NCBI GenBank assembly: GCA_049699975.1
Contig: JBNAWB010000144.1
Span: 1-9,228, forward strand
Source: CAZAGD01 sp049699975
Lineage (GTDB): Bacteria; Desulfobacterota; SM23-61
Length of the DNA stretch: 9,228 bases
Direction of reading: 5' to 3'
Shown: positions 6,369 to 9,228 of the stretch, piece by piece
Position numbering within the stretch: the first letter of the stretch is position 1
Layout of the letters: each line of letters begins with the position of its first letter
Program-made: the position numbers and the translations under genes
The notes under the pieces: generated by a model
What the model saw: only the letters and a program-made list of their open reading frames with translations
Database searches by the model: none
Told to the model about the DNA's origin: nothing

Positions 6369-8387
6369 ATGAACGCTGAGCAAGCCCAAAAAAGAATCGC
6401 CCAACTCCGGGAAGAGATTAATTATCATAACTACCGCTATTATGTCCTCGATGACCCGGTAATTTCTGATGCTGAATATGACCAGCTCATGCGGGAATTG
6501 GAAAGCTTGGAAAAACAATTCCCCCAATTTATTACCCCCACTTCGCCAACGCAAAGAGTGGGCGCTCCTCCTCTGGATAAATTTGAAGAGGTTCGACATA
6601 CTATTCCCATGCTCAGCCTAGCCAACGCCTTCGAAGTGGAAGAAGTAAAGGAATTCGACACCCGCATAAAACGTTTCTTGGGCACTACGCAGGACATAGA
6701 ATATTGTGCCGAGCTTAAAATCGACGGAGTGGCCGTGGAGTTAGTCTATGAAGATGGCGTTTTTACTGTAGGATCAACTCGCGGTGATGGTTTGGTGGGC
6801 GAGAATGTCACCCAAAATTTAAAGACTATCAAGACCATTCCTCTTTACCTGATCTTGAAAAAAGGGGAAAAGCCTCCGGCCCGCTTGGAAGTGCGGGGAG
6901 AAGTGTATCTTCCTCTGCAAGCCTTTCGGGAATTAAACCGCAAACGCGAGGAAAAAGGCGAGCCCCTCTTTGCCAATCCCCGTAATGCGGCCGCGGGTTC
7001 ACTGCGCCAGCTCGATTCTTCTATTACCGCCCAGAGGCCTCTGGACATCTTTTGCCACGGCGTAGGCCAGTTGGTGGGACGATCTGTACCCTCGCAGTGG
7101 GAACTTTTAAATACCCTCCAAAATTGGGGTTTTAAAGTTAATCCCCATCGCCGCCTCTGCCCAAATATAGATGAAGTTCTTAATTACTACTATGAAATGG
7201 ATGGGCTGCGCGAAAAATTGCCTTATGAAATTGATGGTACGGTAATTAAAGTCAATTCTCTGCGCTGGCAAGAAGCTTTGGGTACTATTGCGCGGAGCCC
7301 GCGCTGGGCTTTGGCTTTTAAATTTAAGCCGAAACAAGTTACCACCAAAATTCTAAATATTGAAGTTAATGTAGGAAGAACTGGAGCGCTCACCCCCACA
7401 GCCATTTTGGAGCCTGTAAATATAGGCGGGGTTACGGTAAGTCGAGCTACGCTTCACAATCAAGATGAAATCGACCGTAAAGACGTGCGTATTGGGGATA
7501 CAGTAATCGTGGAGCGCGCTGGAGATGTAATCCCGGAAATAGTGAAAGTAGTCGTCGAAAAGCGCACGGGTAAGGAGAAAAAATTTAAAATTCCCGATCG
7601 GTGTCCGGTTTGCGGCGCTGAAGTCGACCGCCCCCCGGGCGAAGCTGTCGCCCGTTGCACGGGTATTGCATGCCCGGCGAAATTAAAAGAGACTATTATT
7701 CACTTCGCTTCCCGCGACGCCATGAATATTGAAGGATTAGGGGAAAAAATCATTGAGCAGTTAGTCGACCGGGGCTTGGTTAAAGATTATGCTGACCTTT
7801 ACGACCTGAATATGGAAAAGATGCTTACCTTGGAGAGAATGGGGGAAAAATTAGCCTCCAATATCCTCACCTCCATCGCCAACAGCAAAAAGACTACTTT
7901 GGATAAGTTGATTTACGCTTTGGGGATTTTACATGTAGGGGAACATATAGCTAAAATTTTGGCTCAGGAATTTTCTACTTTAGAGGAATTGGCCCAGGCT
8001 TCTAAGGAAAGACTCACCCAAATAAAGGGCATCGGCCCGGAGATAGCTTCCTCGATCGTCAAATTCTTCAGTCAGAAGGCCAATCAACGAGTGCTGCAGA
8101 AATTGAAAGAGAAAGGGATTACATATGCACCTTTAACTCGGCCGAAGAGGGCGGCTGTTCAGAAATTAGCCGGAAAGGTCTTTGTCTTCACGGGAGCTCT
8201 AAGAAACATGAGTCGGCAAGAAGCAGAAGCCAAAGTAGAAGAATTGGGAGGAAAAGCTTCTTCTTCCGTAAGCAAAAAGACGGATTATGTGGTAGTTGGA
8301 GAAGAACCGGGTTCGAAATATGAAAAGGCCAAAGCCTTGGGCTTAAAGATTATTACCGAAGAAGAATTTCAGCAGTTGATTTCTTAA
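6369..8387 (+). CDS. ligA: NAD+-dependent DNA ligase LigA
   Basis: LigA seals 5'-phosphate/3'-OH nicks in duplex DNA in replication and repair, using NAD+ as adenylyl donor. The 672-residue length is standard and every domain appears present. The Ia NMN-binding region has YHNYRYYVLDDPVISDAEYD (res. 19-38). The adenylation domain has nucleophile Lys117 in AELKIDG (114-120), then GSTRGDGLVGENVT (135-148), NPRNAAAGSLRQL (203-215) and YEIDGTVIKV (286-295). The OB domain follows with NVGRTGALTPTA (334-345) and RAGDVIPEI (383-391). A zinc finger has Cys412, Cys415, Cys430 and Cys435. Helix-hairpin-helix repeats span about 445-580, with GLGEKI (456-461) and IKGIGPEIA (552-560), and a C-terminal BRCT domain spans about 596-672. 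ATG 6369 is the first in-frame start after a TAG nine bases upstream; SD AAGGAG (6351-6356) is 12 nt away, rather far. It is 53 bp after the DUF1786 gene. Confidence -1.
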   Translation: MNAEQAQKRIAQLREEINYHNYRYYVLDDPVISDAEYDQLMRELESLEKQFPQFITPTSPTQRVGAPPLDKFEEVRHTIPMLSLANAFEVEEVKEFDTRIKRFLGTTQDIEYCAELKIDGVAVELVYEDGVFTVGSTRGDGLVGENVTQNLKTIKTIPLYLILKKGEKPPARLEVRGEVYLPLQAFRELNRKREEKGEPLFANPRNAAAGSLRQLDSSITAQRPLDIFCHGVGQLVGRSVPSQWELLNTLQNWGFKVNPHRRLCPNIDEVLNYYYEMDGLREKLPYEIDGTVIKVNSLRWQEALGTIARSPRWALAFKFKPKQVTTKILNIEVNVGRTGALTPTAILEPVNIGGVTVSRATLHNQDEIDRKDVRIGDTVIVERAGDVIPEIVKVVVEKRTGKEKKFKIPDRCPVCGAEVDRPPGEAVARCTGIACPAKLKETIIHFASRDAMNIEGLGEKIIEQLVDRGLVKDYADLYDLNMEKMLTLERMGEKLASNILTSIANSKKTTLDKLIYALGILHVGEHIAKILAQEFSTLEELAQASKERLTQIKGIGPEIASSIVKFFSQKANQRVLQKLKEKGITYAPLTRPKRAAVQKLAGKVFVFTGALRNMSRQEAEAKVEELGGKASSSVSKKTDYVVVGEEPGSKYEKAKALGLKIITEEEFQQLIS

Positions 8388-8403
8388 AAGTAAGTGAGCA
8401 TTT

Positions 8404-8682
8404 ATGGCTAAGAAACGGGTTAAGCTACTCATTAAAGGACTCGTCCAAGGTGTAAATTTTCGTTATTATACGCAACGGGAGGCCCGCAAATACAACTTGA
8501 CTGGCTGGGTACGTAATCTTCCCGATGGTTCGGTAGGCGCCTTACTGGAAGGAGAAGAAGAGAATGTAGAAGCCATGATCCAGTGGTGCCGGCATGGACC
8601 GCCTTCTGCTCGCGTTACGGAATTAATTGTGCAGCCCGAAGAATATAAAGGGGAATTCCAGTCTTTTTCTATCTTATACTAA
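8404..8682 (+). CDS. acyP: Acylphosphatase
   Basis: This small cytoplasmic enzyme (92 residues, full family length) hydrolyses acyl phosphates such as acetyl phosphate and carbamoyl phosphate to the carboxylate and phosphate. The signature is clear: LVQGVNFRYYTQREARKYNL (res. 13-32), with phosphate-binding loop Gln15-Arg20 and catalytic Arg20, then GWVRNLPDGSVGALLEGE (34-51) containing catalytic Asn38. A typical C-terminal half follows (WCRHGPPSARV, 61-71, and FQSFSILY at the end). The loop reads GVNFR rather than GVGFR or GVFFR, a tolerated variable position. It starts 16 bp after the ligA stop with only a weak SD (GTGAG, 8394-8398), so it is probably read from the same transcript. Cellular role is uncertain, as for most bacterial AcyP proteins. 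Confidence -1.
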   Translation: MAKKRVKLLIKGLVQGVNFRYYTQREARKYNLTGWVRNLPDGSVGALLEGEEENVEAMIQWCRHGPPSARVTELIVQPEEYKGEFQSFSILY

Positions 8683-8721
8683 CTGCGGCAGAGGGTATCC
8701 AAAGGCCGGACACCAGCTTTC

Positions 8722-8865
8722 ATGACTGCTTTTATTTTTTTGATCATTTGCTTAATAGCTCAGATTTTGATAGCTCTTTGGCTAGGCATCTATCTCTTGC
8801 GCCAGAAAAATAAAAGAAATAGAGAAAAGAAAAAATCTCCACCGCCCGCTGATAATCCACCTTGA
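8722..8865 (+). CDS. Putative 47-residue single-pass membrane protein
   Basis: An ATG at 8722 opens a 47-codon frame ending TGA at 8863-8865. The predicted product has one hydrophobic segment (about res. 3-25, FIFLIICLIAQ...WLGIYLL), then a strongly basic stretch (RQKNKRNREKKK) and a Pro-rich end (SPPPADNPP). The positive charge after the helix predicts the C-terminus in the cytoplasm. It lies 39 bp after acyP on the same strand. No good SD is seen: AAAGG at 8701-8705 is 16 nt upstream and sits in a weak hairpin loop. I do not recognise a family. A non-random hydrophobic-then-basic layout favours a real gene, but the missing SD keeps this tentative. Confidence -1.
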   Translation: MTAFIFLIICLIAQILIALWLGIYLLRQKNKRNREKKKSPPPADNPP

Positions 8866-8873
8866 CTATATTT

Positions 8874-9110
8874 CTATTTTTCTTTTTCTTCTCCTTTCTC
8901 TTTTGCTTCTTTAGGCTTTTCTTTTTTATTTTCTTTCTTTTTTGCTTTATTAATTTGGCCTTCTAATTCGGCAATTGATCTTATGACAATTTTTCCCGGA
9001 TGACGGGGAAAATCAACTTTTAGATAAACTTTTTTGGGAAAAACCTTTACCACCACCCCCTCTTTTTCTTCTCCGGCGAATAAAAATTTTACTTTGTCGC
9101 CCACGTTCAT
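8874..9110 (-). CDS. Small basic protein with beta-rich head and Lys/Glu tail, function unknown
   Basis: A 78-residue protein with a good start: SD GGAGG (9122-9118) is 7 nt before the ATG. The head (res. 1-45) reads as short beta strands separated by turns: MNVGDKVKFLFAGEEKEGVV, then VVKVFPKKVYLKVDF, then GKIVIRSIAEL. Opening with VGDKVKF and alternating charged turns recalls SH3-like/KOW-type small barrels, which often bind nucleic acid or ribosomal partners. That resemblance is by eye and I do not assign a family. The tail (55-78) has 19 Lys or Glu in 24 residues and is probably disordered or a single charged helix. No signal peptide or membrane segment is present. It is convergent with the plus-strand genes, with 8 bp between its stop and that of the 47-residue frame. 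Confidence -1.
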   Translation of the reverse strand: MNVGDKVKFLFAGEEKEGVVVKVFPKKVYLKVDFPRHPGKIVIRSIAELEGQINKAKKKENKKEKPKEAKEKGEEKEK

Positions 9111-9134
9111 GCCCGAACCTCCACCCTTAATTTC

Positions 9135-9228
9135 TTATCTAATTTTCTCTTTAGGCATTTCTTTCATGCTCATGTCTGACCGTCGATCAGTTTTAATTTT
9201 TCTCACCAGCAGGAGACAGGCGGGAGGG
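9135..9228 (-). CDS. Possible 3' end of an upstream minus-strand gene (very tentative)
   Basis: One minus-strand frame is open from the right edge to a TAA at 9137-9135, giving 30 codons (ending KEMPKEKIR). The start would lie outside the window. An opening this short arises easily by chance, and I recognise no family. If real, it would lie 24 bp upstream of the 78-residue protein gene on the same strand and could share its transcript. No clear promoter is seen in 9111-9228. Confidence -1.
   Translation of the reverse strand, partial: PPACLLLVRKIKTDRRSDMSMKEMPKEKIR

Noticed and set aside
8694..8714. Stem GGTATCC/GGACACC after acyP as a terminator.
   Set aside because: It has a mismatch in seven pairs and no T-run directly after it; the T-rich stretch further on is explained by hydrophobic codons of the 47-residue frame.
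9176..9201. CTGA...TCAG hairpin followed by TTTTAATTTTT as a plus-strand terminator.
   Set aside because: Only about four contiguous pairs plus a mismatch; the stem is too weak to call.

Overview
The window comes from a bacterium: it carries an NAD+-dependent DNA ligase (LigA), Shine-Dalgarno starts and sigma70-type promoter elements. The solute-binding protein has a type I signal peptide with no lipobox cysteine, which fits a diderm with a periplasm better than a Gram-positive cell. Base composition is moderate and slightly AT-rich. The DUF1786-type protein points towards anaerobic lineages (methanogens, sulfate reducers, uncultured deep branches), but I cannot name the organism. I see no insertion sequence, CRISPR array, tRNA, rRNA or phage gene.

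Region 1 (positions 1-5105, minus strand) is one operon read right to left. A TTGACA/TATTAT promoter with an inverted repeat over its -10 box leads into a leader of about 190 nt. Then come a periplasmic solute-binding protein, a 10-bp intercistronic hairpin, a fused two-domain permease, an ATPase whose ATG directly abuts the permease stop, and an RraA/HMG-aldolase-fold protein whose ribosome-binding site overlaps the ATPase stop. The RraA gene runs off the left edge. The transporter belongs to the broad ferric-iron/2-aminoethylphosphonate/polyamine superfamily. The expected iron-ligating tyrosine pair is not visible in the binding protein, and a possible lyase/decarboxylase is co-transcribed. 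I therefore infer uptake of an organic acid or similar small molecule followed by its breakdown, not iron uptake. The substrate is unknown.

Region 2 (4879-5277) is a 399-bp divergent intergenic region. It holds the minus-strand promoter, two short perfect inverted repeats, a longer imperfect hairpin and, at its right end, a G9 tract that forms the ribosome-binding site of the next gene.

Region 3 (5278-8865, plus strand) contains a DUF1786-type ASKHA-fold protein of unknown function, ligA, acyP (acylphosphatase) and a 47-codon single-pass membrane miniprotein. The first three are closely spaced and probably co-transcribed; nothing suggests a shared pathway.

Region 4 (8874-9228, minus strand) holds a small basic protein with a beta-rich head and a Lys/Glu tail, convergent with region 3 with only 8 bp between the stop codons. 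It is followed by a doubtful open frame at the right edge. The parts most worth a second look are the transporter-plus-RraA operon with its unusual binding protein and RraA insertion, and the DUF1786 gene.
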